From contig JAUCBJ010004750.1 in NCBI GenBank assembly GCA_032718475.1, positions 1 through 64,000 on the forward strand: a stretch of 64,000 nt of DNA, read 5' to 3'. The stretch is from Nemertoderma westbladi. Its lineage: Eukaryota > Xenacoelomorpha > Nemertodermatida > Nemertodermatidae. Each line of letters opens with the position of its first letter. Position 1 is the first letter of the stretch. Both the position numbers and the translations under genes were made by a program. The notes beneath the pieces are model-generated. The model saw nothing but the letters and a program-made list of their open reading frames with translations, searched no databases and was not told the origin of the DNA. Shown here in pieces: positions 32,403 through 44,800 of this stretch.

Positions 32403-35400
32403 ATGGACCCACTGTGGACTGACCTTGTGCTAACATAGACCCACTGAGGACTGACCTTGTGTTAACATAGACCCACTGTGGACTGACCTTGTGCTAACAT
32501 GGACCCACTGTGGACTGACCTTGTGCTAACATAGACCCACTGTGGAATGACCTTGTGCTAACATAGACCCACTGTGGACTGACCTTGTGCTAACATAGAC
32601 CCACTGTGGACTGACCTTGTGCTAAAATAGACCCACTGTGGACTGACCTTATGCTAACATTGACCCACTGTGGACTGACCATGTGCTAACATGGAACCAC
32701 TGTGGACTGACCTTGTGCTAACATTGACCTACTGTGGACTGACCTAGTGCTAACGTGGAACCACTGTGGACTGACCTTATGCTAACATTGACCCACTGTG
32801 GACTGACCATGTGCTAACATGGAACCACTGTGGACTGACCTTATGCTAACATTGACCCACTGTGGACTGACCATGTGCTAACATGGAACCACTGTGGACT
32901 GACCTTGTGCTAACATAGACCCACTGTGGACTGACCTTGTGCTAAAATAGACCCACTGTGGACTGACCTTGTGCTAACATAGACCCACTGTGGAATGACC
33001 TTGTGCTAACATAGACCCACTGTGGACTGACCTTGTGCTAACATTGACCCACTGTGGACTGACCTTGTGCTAACATGGACCCACTGTGGACTGACCTTGT
33101 GCTAAAATAGACCCACTGTGGACTGACCTTATGCTAACATAGACCCACTGTGGACTGACCTTGTGCTAAAATAGACCCACTGTGGACTGACCTTATGCTA
33201 ACATTGACCCACTGTGGACTGACCATGTGCTAACATGGAACCACTGTGGACTGACCTTGTGCTAACATTGACCCACTGTGGACTGACCATGTGCTAACAT
33301 GGAACCACTGTGGACTGACCTTATGCTAACATTGACCCACTGTGGACTGACCATGTGCTAACATGGAACCACTGTGGACTGACCTTGTGCTAACATTGAC
33401 CCACTGTGGACTGACCTTGTGCTAACATTGACCCACTGTGGACTGACCTTGTGTTAACATGGACCATCTGTGGACTGACCTTGTGCTAACATTGACCCAC
33501 TGTGGACTGACCTTGTGCTAACGTGGACCCACTGTGAACTGACCTTGTGCTAACATGGAGCCACTGTGGACTGACCTTGTGCTAACGTGGACCATCTGTG
33601 GACTGACCTTGTGCTAACATTGACCCACTGTGGACTGACCTTGTGCTAACATGGACCCTCTGTGGTCTGACCTTGTGCTAACATGGACCCTCGGTGAACC
33701 AACCTTGTGCTAACATTGACCCACTGTGGACTGACCTTGTGCTAACATGGAACCACTGTGGACTGACCTTTTGCTAATGTGGACCCACTGTGGACTGACC
33801 TTGTGCTAACATGGACCCACTGTGGACTGACCTTGTGCTAACATGGACCCACTGTGGACTGACCTTTTGCTAATGTGGACCCTCTGTGGACTGACCTTGT
33901 GCTAACGTGGACCTACCGTGGACTGACCTTGTGCTAACATGGACCCTCTGTGGACTGACCTTGTGCTAACGTGGACCCAGTGTGGACTGACCTTGTGCTA
34001 ACATGGAGCCACTGTGGACTGACCTTGTGCTAACATAGACCCACTGTGGACTGACCTTGTGCTAACATGGAGCCACTGTGGACTGACCTTGTGCTAACGT
34101 GGACCATCTGTGGACTGACCTTGTGCTAACGTGGACCCACTGTGGACTGACCTTGTGCTAACATTGACCCTCTGTGGACTGACCTTGTGCTAACATGGAC
34201 CCTCTGTGGACTGACCTTGTGCTAACGTGGACCCACTGTGGACTGACCTTGTGTTAACGTGGACCCTCTGTGGACCGATCTTGTCCTAAAGTGGACCCTC
34301 TGTCGACTGACCTTGTGCTAACGGGGACCCACTGTCGACTGACCTTGTGCTAACATTGACCCTCTGTGGACTGACCTTGTGCTAACATTGACCCACTGTG
34401 GACTGACCTTGTGCTAACATTGACATACTGTGGACTGACCTAGTGCTAACATTGACCCACTGTGGACTGACCTTGTGCTAACATTGACCAACTGTGGACT
34501 GACCTTTTGCTAACGTGGACCCACTGTGGACTGACCTTGTGCTAACATGGACCCATTGTGGACTGACCTTGTGCTACGATTGACCCACTGTGGACTAACC
34601 TTGTGCTAACATTGACCCACTGTGGACTGACCCTAAGCTAACATTGACCCACTGTGGACTGACCTTGTGCTAACATGGACCTACTTTGGACTGACCTTGT
34701 GCTAACGTGGACCCACTGTGGACTGACCTTGTGCTAACATGGACCCACTGTGGACTGACCTTGTGCTAACGTGGACCCTCTCTGGACTGACCTTGTGCTA
34801 ACATGGACCCTCTGTTGACTGACCTTGTGCTAACGTTGACCCACTGTGGACTGACCTTGTGCTAACGTGGACCCTCTGTGGACTGACCTTGTGCTAACAT
34901 GGACCCTCTGTGGACTGACCTTGTGCTAACATGGACCCTCTGTGGACTGACCTTGTGCTAACATGGGCCCTCTGTGGACTGACCTTTTTCTAACATGGAC
35001 CCACTGTGGACTGACCTTGTGCTAACATGGACCCACCATGGACTGACCTTGTGCTAACATAGACCCACTGTGGACTGACCTTGTGCTAACATGGACCCTC
35101 TGTGGACTGACCTTGTGCTAACATGGACCCTATGTGGACTGACCTTGTGCTAACATGGGCCCTCTGTGGACTGACCTTTTGCTAACATGGACCCACTGTG
35201 GACTGACCTTGTGTAAACATGGACCCACCGTGGACTGACCTTGTGCTAACATAGACCCACTGTGGACTGACCTTGTGCTAACATAGACCCACTGTGGACT
35301 GACCTTGTGCTAACATAGACCCACTGTGGACTGACCTTGTGCTAACGTGGACCCTCTGTGGAGTGACGTTGTGCTAACGTGGACCCTCTGTGGACTGACC

Positions 35401-36388
35401 TTGTGCTAACGTGGACCCTCTGTGGACTGACCTTGTGCTAATGTGGACCCTCTGTGGACTGACCTTGTTCTAACGTGGACCCTCTTTGGACTGACCTTGT
35501 GCTAACGTGGGCCCTCTGTGGACTGACCTTGTGCTAAACCGACCTTGTGCTAACGTGGACCCTCTGTGGACTGACCTTGTACTAACATGGACCCTCTGTA
35601 GACTGACCTTGTGCTAACGTGGACCCTCTGTGGACCCTCTGTGGACTGACCTTGTGCTAACGTGGACCCTCTGTGGACTGACCTTGTGCTAACGTGGACC
35701 CTCTGTGGACTGACCTTGTGCTAACGTGGACCCTCTGTGGACTGACCTTGTGCTAACGTGGACCCACTGTGGACTGACCTTGTACTAACATGGACCCTCT
35801 GTGGACACTGACCTTGTGCTAACGTGGACCATCTGTGGACTGACCTTGTGCTAACATTGACCCACTGTGGACTGACCTTGTGCTAACATGGACCCACTGT
35901 GGACTGACCTTGTGCTAACAGGGACCCTCTGTGGACTGACCTTGTGCTAACGTGGACCCTCTGTGGACTGACCTTGTGCTAACATGGACCATCTGTGGAC
36001 TGACCTTGTGCTAACATGGACCCACTGTGGACTGACCTTGTACTAACGTGGACCCACTGTGGACTGACCTTGTGCTAACATGGACCAACTGTGGACTGAC
36101 CTTGTGCTAACAGGGACCCTCTGTGGACTGACCTTGTGCTAACGTGGACCCTCTGTGGACTGACCTTGTGCTAACGTGGACCCTCTGTGGACTGACCTTG
36201 TGCTAACGTGGACCCTCTGTGGACTGACCTTGTGCTAACATGGACCCACTGTGGACTGACCTTGTACTAACGTGGACCCTCTGTGGACTGACCTTGTGCT
36301 AACATTGACCTACTGTGGACTGACCTTGTGCTAACATGGACCATCTGTGGACTGACCTTGTGCTAACATTGACCCACTGTGGACTGAC
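32403..36388. repeat. 32-bp minisatellite (about 125 units)
   Basis: Units read gtggactgaccttgtgctaa plus ca(t/g)(a/g/t)gaccca(ct). The left part (to about 33.4 kb) is rich in tagacccact and a 64-bp dimer with gaccatgtgc/gaaccact. The right part (35.3-36.3 kb) is dominated by acgtggaccctct. Scattered longer or shorter units occur near 35535, 35630 and 35812. No coding role was seen. Confidence 0.9.
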
Positions 36389-37232
36389 AGGTAATAATGT
36401 AAATTGGGGTCGACTGATTTGTAACTTCGGTATATAATATTCTGTCTCCACGGCGACGTCATCTTTCAGAAACCATGTCAGTATGAGTTTCAATTTGAGT
36501 GAATTCTAAATATAAATTGTATTTTAGTGCGCATTTTGTAAGGATAGTTACAGGATAGTTATAAATTAAGAAAACACTAGTAATACAGAAAACACTATAA
36601 AACGTCTGGAAAATTGTAGAAATAATGATCACTGGGATTTTAAAATTATTTATCTTTAAATGGAACATTATTTTAAGTCCTTCCATAGAAAAGGCGTTAA
36701 ACAATAATTTACATGCCCTACAAAAATTGTCCCCTCGTCCTAGGTTGCTAGGCATCCTTAGTATCCCCCAATTTTACCCCGGTTCGACGTTGATGCCTCT
36801 GATTCACTGCTTTTACATTATTTTCACCGCAAATTTAGCTATTAATTGAATTCTAACAATATAATTTGTAATTAATATATCAATATGAAATTTACATAAT
36901 CAGTTCGAACTGTGTTATGGTATATATATACATTCCCCAACGTTATGGTATATATATATACATTCCCCAACGTTATGGTATATATATACATTCCCCAACT
37001 TATATACTAGCCATTTTTATTTTATTTAATTAAATTCGTACATGGCAATATAATATTAAAATTAGTACTGCACAGTACAGAGTAAAAAACAAAAAAGAAA
37101 GAGAACTAAAGCACAAATGATATTAATGTGATTGTAATTATACAGTAGCACAGAAAATTAACGTGACATAGTTTTATCCCTAATATGACGAGATATAATT
37201 AAGCAGCCATCCACCGAAATATCACCGACCAG
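36389..37232. other. Intergenic DNA with a small 3-copy repeat
   Basis: No gene was seen. Three tandem copies of a 28-30 bp unit (gttatggtatatatatacat then tccccaac) lie at 36914-36999. Confidence 0.5.
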
Positions 37233-37612
37233 CAGCGGCGTAGCGAGCCCTTCTGACGCCCAGGGTAACGAAGCTGAGATGCCCCCCCCCTCCCCCCTTC
37301 AATAATCTTTTCATTTATGCCGGTTTTTTTAATATTATATGTATATATTAACAGTACCTATATACTATATCAAATCTTGAAAACTATTATACACAAATTT
37401 GATATAATGCACTTATAATATATTGTATGGCGAGCGAAGCGAGCCGAGAAAACTTTTACATTTTTCGCTTATGACACATATCCTGTATATACTGTATCAC
37501 AATCCCTGACTTTATACTGATTTGTCCTATTTTTATAAGAATACCTGGCATTTCAGCGCCCCTGGGTGAGTGCGTCCGGGGGAACATCCCCCCCCCCCAC
37601 GCTACGCCTCTG
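37233..37612. mobile_element. MITE-like element with short terminal inverted repeats
   Basis: cagcggcgtagcg at 37233-37245 is nearly complementary to cgctacgcctctg at 37600-37612 (12 of 13). The interior of 380 bp is non-coding. Flanks ccgacca and ccgacaa could be a 7-8 bp target duplication with one change, as expected of hAT-like elements, but this is tentative. Confidence 0.5.
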
Positions 37613-37637
37613 GCCGACAAGGACATTGCATAGATCC

Positions 37638-38894
37638 TGTAAAAGCTTCTGTGGGATATAACTGGCCCCTTTTGCTTCGCAATCCAGTTTCCCCCCAGGC
37701 GCTGGAATACTCTAAAAGGCTCTCTAACTATATATATATTCCCCTCGCCCGCAAGGTACCGTTATAGGTGTTTTAACGGACATAAAAGTCATTCTTCTAT
37801 ATACGTGTTTTGGCGGACATGGTAAGGCAAAAAACCCGCAATGCACCAAATACCTTTACACAGCTTAGCCGTGATGATTCATATTACGACATCTAACAGC
37901 TGGTTGCTGACATGGAAACAGCCATTGGACACATGGTTCTTTGTTTAGCTTAAGCCAATCAGAGCGATTTTTTCTGTCGATGTGGAGCTTTTCGGCCGAT
38001 CATACTAGGAGTGTTTAGTCTTACTGTTTTTTCTGATACTGTTGTGTTGTTGCTATCTAGGCCAGGAACACCGGCTCTAGAGTCAATTCGTTTTCATACT
38101 TTAGAAGAAACATTAGTAGGCTTAAATTATAGAGCGTATAACTGTTATCTTAACATATCATATCACATATCGGTCCAGTCAAACAGTGTTACCATCTTAA
38201 CCTACCGTCTTAATGCTATTTACTGTTGTGTTTTGGTTGAATATTATTATTTGGAGAACATTTATAAAGAACCCAAATTTCCCAATTTTCTTGATACACT
38301 ACAGGTTAGAGAGACGGGTTATATATAGCGATTGCGACTTATATTGTTGTGGTTTGTAGTGAATTTAATGCTATTTGGTAAGCACTACATGAGTCCGTTG
38401 CTGCTCTCTTTATATATGATAAAATTCATTGACGGTCGGCAAATTAATGAGCAGTATTGTGTGTTACCGGTAGTGTGCCTGATTGTGACTGATAACTAAG
38501 CATTTCCTAAAGAATGCGCCTCATACGTGAATCATAAGCCTTACCGACTTACCGTTGTGATTAGTATAAGTCATATCTCTGTTTACCTAGATAGAGCGCC
38601 ACGTCCAAAAGGAACTGTTAATATTTCCCGAAAGTGAATAATATTAGTCAGAAATTATTTATTAACGATCAATCGAATAATACAGTAGGCTTACACTGCA
38701 ATAATAATCTAAGCCCTCAGAATCCAGTCTCCCGGGTATATCCAGCGGGTGAATGGATGCGCACTAGGCTGGCTTCTGCTAATGTTGTGTTTATTGGTAT
38801 TAAATATTTGTCAACTTCTAAAGTCTATTTGTAAACCAAAAGACATATAAATTTTGGCAGGTTAAACTGCTAAAGGTCTTCAAAAGCGCGTACA
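37638..38894 (+). repeat. 5' long terminal repeat
   Basis: 1257 bp, TG...CA ends. A TATA-like ctatatatatattcccc lies near 37727-37743 and may be the promoter. The 105-codon reading inside (38011-38328, GTG start) is identical in the other LTR simply because the LTRs are identical; it is not supported as a gene. Confidence 0.9.
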
Positions 38895-38931
38895 ATAACA
38901 GTTATTGTCTTTATTGCAGTAAGCAATAAAG
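38892..38931 (+). promoter_or_regulatory. Hairpins at the expected primer-binding position
   Basis: At the LTR junction, acaataac-a-gttattgt (38892-38908) is a perfect palindrome and ctttattgc-agtaa-gcaataaag (38909-38931) a perfect 9-bp stem. A standard TGG-starting tRNA primer site is not evident directly after the LTR. Confidence 0.4.
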
Positions 38932-41286
38932 TTGAAAGTACCGGTTGACCGGTAAACCTGAACCAGTACTTCTGTAGGTCAGTAGGCCCAACTGCCAGAA
39001 CCGGTACTGCTGTAGGTCCGTAGGTCCAACTGCCAGAACCGGTACTTCTGTAGGTCCGTAGGCCCAACTGTCCTAACCGGTACTTCCAGTATAAGTACAT
39101 TAGTATTAATCGATTTTGATTATTGTATACCGGTAGGTCTTAGTATTTAATCAGGGACTGCAGCCCTGGTTTTTTATTGAGATTTTACTTATTTCTGTCG
39201 GTTTTATTTACATGTAAGTTAATATTGAGCTGAAGACGTGTAAGTCTGCTCAGATTGTTCAGATAATTGTAGGCCGGACTGTTGTCGGATTGTTGTTGAG
39301 TTTGGAGAGATTACGGCGTGTGTAGAGTTTGTCCGATAGAGTGCCAGTTAGTAAGTTGGGGCAGCCATAGCTGTAAGGTCAATCCCCTCTTAAAGAATAA
39401 GTCGTACTACCGTGTTAGAACGCATACTAACTAACCATTTTGGAATCTGCACATACTGTAGTTTATTTAGGCTTGACAGTATTCTGCCAACGTTTTGGCC
39501 TGTGTTTGTTTGTGTGGTCTGTTCAGGTACCGTAATAGTTATTACTCAGATATTTTGTAGGCTGGATTGTTGTCTAGCTATTATTAGGTCTGAAGAGATT
39601 GCTGCGTGTGTAGAGTTTGTCTGATAAAGTGCCAGTTAGTAAGTTGGGGCAGCCATAGCTGTAAGGTCAATCCCCTCTTAAAGAATAAGTCGTACTACCG
39701 TGTTAGAACGCATACTAACTAACCATTTCGGAATCTACACATACGGTAGTTTATTTAGGCTGGGTGGTAGTCTGCCAGCGTTTGGTTTGCATTTTGTTTG
39801 AGTATTCTGTACGGGTAGCGTAATATTTATTATTCAGAGTTTATGCGATTATTCGCAACATTCATGTCCCCAAGTTTATTCCTACAGTAATTGTGTTTGT
39901 TACACATACCGTTATAGTTAAATTAACCCGGTACTACACGGGCTGCTTGGCGTAGGTAAAGACTGGTGATTTTGTGCACCGGTCACTCCAGCAGATGCCG
40001 TGGTTCTTTTAACTGTTCAAGTATATTTAACTACTGATTATTTGTTGTACCAGTATTTGTACCTAATTTAGGGTTTAGTGTACATTGCTTTCCGAAGGTA
40101 ATTAGTGTGTAGGCAGTATATTTGTGTTGTAAAGTGGTTAATAGGCACGTTGGATCTGGTAGTCCGCGGTAATTAACTTCTAGGTAGGAACACTCCGTGA
40201 TACATAACGTAGTACCTATAGCGATACGGCTATAGGTCGTCAGGCGGTGGTATTTTCCTATCTAGACAGTGCAATATATTTACTACTACTTATTATTTTC
40301 AAATACCGTAGTACCCTGTCCGTCGTAATAACCAGAAATCTAACCCTTGTTAGACTGGTTTGTAGACTTCCTGTAAAATTACCCTAAAAATTTCGTACGT
40401 AATATTTTGTTGTGTTTAATTAGAGATTTAATCTCACCCGTATCGTAAGTAATTTGTAGTATTAAGTAACTTAGGTAAATTAGAATTATCTGTTTTAGTG
40501 TCTAATAAGTAGCACTTCACTGAGAGCGCACAGCTTTTGTGTAGTGATTACTTCCCAGAAATAATAACATTTATTTCAAATATTGACAAAACCCATTTTA
40601 AACGGGTATATAAATATTATAAATCAACTCAAACGATTTATAGATAGTAGGCCTGCCATACAACAACTAGGTCTCCATATCAGTTGGACTACTGCTTAAA
40701 TAACGGTAATAAAGTAAGTAAAGTAACCAAGTAACCCCTAACATTCAGAAATTCAATTATTTTAAAATAATTGACATACCGGTATTTACAATAGGCTTAT
40801 TATATTTATTCGATAAATTTAGGCTGAAATCATACCGGTACTCTGTAATTAATTCTAGTCCAGCCAGAATTATACTTATATACTATAAGTGTAAGCTGCA
40901 TACCGGTATTCACGATAGGCCTATTATATATTTATATATATTTGTGCCAAAATTATATACCTGTATTCTGTAATTAATTCTAGTCTGTAATAATTATACT
41001 TATATATACTATAAGTGTCAGCTGTATACCGGTATTCACGATAGGCCTATTATATATTTATATATATTTGTGCTAAATTTATATACCGGTACTCTGTGAC
41101 AAATCTAGTCTGTAATAATACTTATATATATACTATAAGCATACCGGTATTCTAATATATTATATATATATCACGCTACACTGAGTAGCAGTATCGGTAA
41201 TTAATTATTAGGCTGACAGTGATACTGAATTACTAGACTTGCTTTAACTGTAATATAGCAGTAGGCATTCAACTGTACAATCAAAC
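38932..41286. other. Long untranslated leader of the LTR element, with tandem duplications
   Basis: No ORF of note. A segment is repeated with offset 288 (39316-39473 and 39604-39761, strongly alike, with weaker likeness around). Further on, about 124-bp units beginning taccggtatt recur at 40777, 40901, 41027 and 41143. Short gtaggtccgtagg... repeats lie at 38965-39090. These are typical of leaders that expand by slippage. Confidence 0.7.
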
Positions 41287-41763
41287 ATGGCTGACACAAG
41301 GCAAACTCTGTCAGATAGTCTCCTAGAAACAACAGCCTGTTTCTCAGATCAAAGTGTAGAGAATCCCAGATCGAGGTCTGAAACCCCTCATACTGTAAGA
41401 AGGGCAACCCCTGCAGTGGTTGTGTCAGAACCTAGGTTGGTAGAAAAGATTTCGCAATTTGCGAAGTTAGTGAAGCGCCGTTGGTCTGCCATAGGCACTC
41501 GGGCCCAAGTCAAGCGGGATCAAGAAGAAGCTATAAAACAGCAGCAACCTCCTAGCCAAGAACCTAGTTCTCAGCGGCCCGATAGCTCCAGTAGTTCGGA
41601 TACTGTTGAGCGGACGCCCGAACGCGGAGCGAAGATGGCGGATACGGTTTATGATGAGCGGCCAACCTATGAAGAATCAACCGACGCCACTTCTTCTCAA
41701 GTGGAAAGCGAGGTGGAAAGCGAGGTGGAAAGCGAAGTGGAAAGCGAAGTGGAAGCGAATTAA
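41287..41763 (+). pseudogene. BEL/Pao Gag, N-terminal part (broken frame)
   Basis: Begins with ATG at 41287 (MADTRQTLSDSLLETTACF), hydrophilic and Ser/Glu-rich, ending in five 12-bp repeats (valine-glutamate-serine-glutamate, 41699-41757) and TAA at 41761-41763. The last 12-bp unit is one base short (gtggaagcgaat), and the sequence after it stays open in the frame of the following ORF. So this is the N-terminus of the large Gag-protease ORF cut off by a one-base loss, or less likely a programmed frameshift. Confidence 0.75.
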
Positions 41764-41843
41764 CAGCAGCAGAGAAGCCGCGAACTACAGACGCCATTGA
41801 CATCTATCTGTCAGACTATCAGCGATTCATAGGAGACGAAGAG

Positions 41844-44800
41844 TTGAGGAGACGACTGTCTGGACTTCGCCCTAATAGTGAAGGAACCAAGCTTGTGTTG
41901 GACGCAATCGATGCGGAAATGTTGGCTGCAAACAAAGCTAAATTTGATGAAAAGCTCCGCCTCGCTAGAGTCCAAGAAGAACAAGTAAAGAAAAAACTGA
42001 TAGAGGACAGAAAGGCAGTAGCAGCGGCGAAAGCGGCAGCGGCAGTGGAAGAGGCAAAAGCGGCAGCGTCAGTGGAAGCGGCAAAGGCAGTAGCAGCGGC
42101 AAAAGCGGCAGCGGCAGTGGAAGAGGCAGAAGCAAAAGCGGCAGCGGCAGTGGAAGCAGCCAAAGCAGCAGCAGCAATGGCATTGGCAGAAGCAGAACAG
42201 AGAGCGTCTGAAGAGACCACACAACTGGAGTTGGAAAATCTTCAAGAGACGCAAGACAACATAAATAAACAGTTAACTGCTAGTCACATGCAGATGATGA
42301 GAAGATCTACTCCCAAACGCCAGGGATACACATCATCGGAGGAAAGCGAAACCACCGATCCTGAAGGCGGAGGAAATAGATCTCGTCTAAGCAGGCGTAG
42401 AAAAACATCTCACCGTCACAAATTGCCTGATTTGCCCCCAGCGGTTAGAAGACAACTAGCTAGCACAGACTTAGGTAGTACAGAACCCACAGAACAAATT
42501 ATTCAGGTCAAAGGACTCCCTACAATAGTTGATGAGCCTGAAATAATTGGGCCTGTCGTTCCCAAAGCCACTCCTGTGCTAGAGACCCCTGTACTTCCAG
42601 AGCTTAACTCTAAATTCCCTTTACACAGTACTACACTGCCTGTACCCGGTAGAACAGTCCATGAGAATATCCCTGTCCTGGAAGCTGAGAGAGAAATCAA
42701 AGATTTGTCTCCCGTCGTCCCACGTCAGCCCGCTACAATGTTGGCGACTCCCGCTTCGGCGGTCGAGTGGGTAGAGGAGGGACGGCGGGGGATGAATCTC
42801 CTGCTCGGACAGATGCAGGAGACTGTCTACCAACTTAAGGGAACAGTAAGGGAAGGTAGGGCAGAATTGCAAGAAGTGCAGCAAAGTATCGCGCTGGAAC
42901 GCGACAAATTAGTCAATATACAAAAGGGTATACCAATACCCCCTGTAACATTGTGTCAACCTGTTAGGTCTGAAGTATTACATGCGCAAGGTGTGGAGCC
43001 TACACGCATCTATACTGCTAGTGAAGTAGAAACTCCTATAGCAAACCCTATTAAGGGTGATTATAGACCTGTTGTTAATGATATTCCCTATAGACCTGAT
43101 AATGATCCGGGAAATTTATATACCGATAATTCGATATTAAATAACACGATGGCCCAAGAAAGCTTTACGCGTCAGATGGCTAGAACAGAAGCCCGCCAAG
43201 CGGTTAAAGTGGGAGAGATCGTCAAATTCAATGGAGATGAGATGAAATGGTTACCCTTCAATGAATACTACAAAGATAGCATACAGAACTCTGTACTATC
43301 TAACGGAGAGAAACTTAGATTCCTCATCAAGTGCTTGGAAGGACCTCCCAAGTTAATGGCGTTAAAGTTTATTGGACATCCAGAAGGATTAAGACAAGTT
43401 TGGGATACATTAAACGTCAGGTATGGTAACAAGGATAACATAGCTAAGTATTTGTATGCAAAATTAGTAGCCCCCCGAAACTTTCTTAGTAGCGGGATTA
43501 TAGAGTTTTCCGATGAGATCCAGGAGATCTGTAGACAATTGGACTGGTTAGGTAAGTCTCATGAATATCAGAGTTCCATGGTTATTGGAGCCGTAGTCTC
43601 TACTTTACCAAAGGGTGGAGTATGTACACGCTGGGACAAGAAAGTGTTGTATATGAATGAGCAGCAACGACGAAGCCCTACCATGGCTGATCTCATGTCC
43701 TTCTTAGATAGTGAAGTAAAATTACAACTCATAAAGCAGTCCAGAGAGAAAACATCGGAAAATAAGGTAAGTGAGAAACCCGTTTCTAGGAGAAGGATAA
43801 TACCAGTGTGTTATACTGACGACGGCGAAAGCCAAGCTTCTCAAGAAGAGGACAGCGGGAAAGACACAGCAAAATCTTACTATGACAATAAGACCTATAA
43901 AGACGTAAGTAAATACAAGTCTCGAACCAGTGACAGGAGAGAACAGGTAACAACAACTCCTCCTACGTCTCCTAAGAGAATTCACGGAAGAAAGCCCGAA
44001 GAAAGAACGAGAGTGCATAACGTTACCCAAGGTAAGGTGAGTAACATCAAACCAAAATGTGCGCTGTGCGACGGGCCCCACTGTTTGAGTGCGTGTGCTG
44101 AATTTCTAAAGAAATCCCTTGTAGACAGACGTACAGTCCTGTGGAATAAGCGGTTATGCTATAATTGCCTCAGATCAGGACACCATCGGCGAACCTGTTA
44201 CTCCGACGTAAAGTGTGCAAAGTATGGCGCGAAACATCACATCTTGTTACACAGTGAGTTCGAACGAGACAACCCGAGTCAGGTAAGTGAGCCCGAACTA
44301 CATGTCCAATTCAGTGATGTAAATGACACTGATCAAGAGTCTGAGATGGAAGGATTCTATACAGACGAATTCTCCGACGCCAACGAATCCTGTTACCTAA
44401 TAAATACCGCAGTGTATCGAGCACTTACGTATGAAAAGGACACCGACAATGAGTTCCCCCCAACTACCTTTGACAGACAACCATCTTGGAAACCTCCAAC
44501 TTCCAACGTAGGAATCAGAGAATTTCCTGTAGTGCAGGTAAGAGTTCACGGTCCCAACAAAAGTTACATAGTGAACGCCCTCCTTGACTCCGGCAGCACA
44601 GGAACATTCATCGATCAAGAACTAGCCGAAGACATCTTTGCTGGACAACCCAAATTCCGAACTAAGTTGGATATGTCAGGAATTATGCAGGTTTGGAAAT
44701 CTACCATAACGGCAGATTACTATGTAGGTGCGTTGTCCACCCCCCAGGATAAATTAGGAGAACAAAGTATAAGGTCAGTAAAAATGGTGGCTATAAAGAA

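Noticed and set aside
28796-36388. CRISPR-like arrays
   Set aside because: The repeats are contiguous with no unique spacers, in a metazoan setting; they are minisatellites.
38011-38328. A conserved 105-codon gene present twice (also at 49027-49344)
   Set aside because: The two copies are parts of the near-identical LTRs; identity reflects recent insertion, and the start is GTG.
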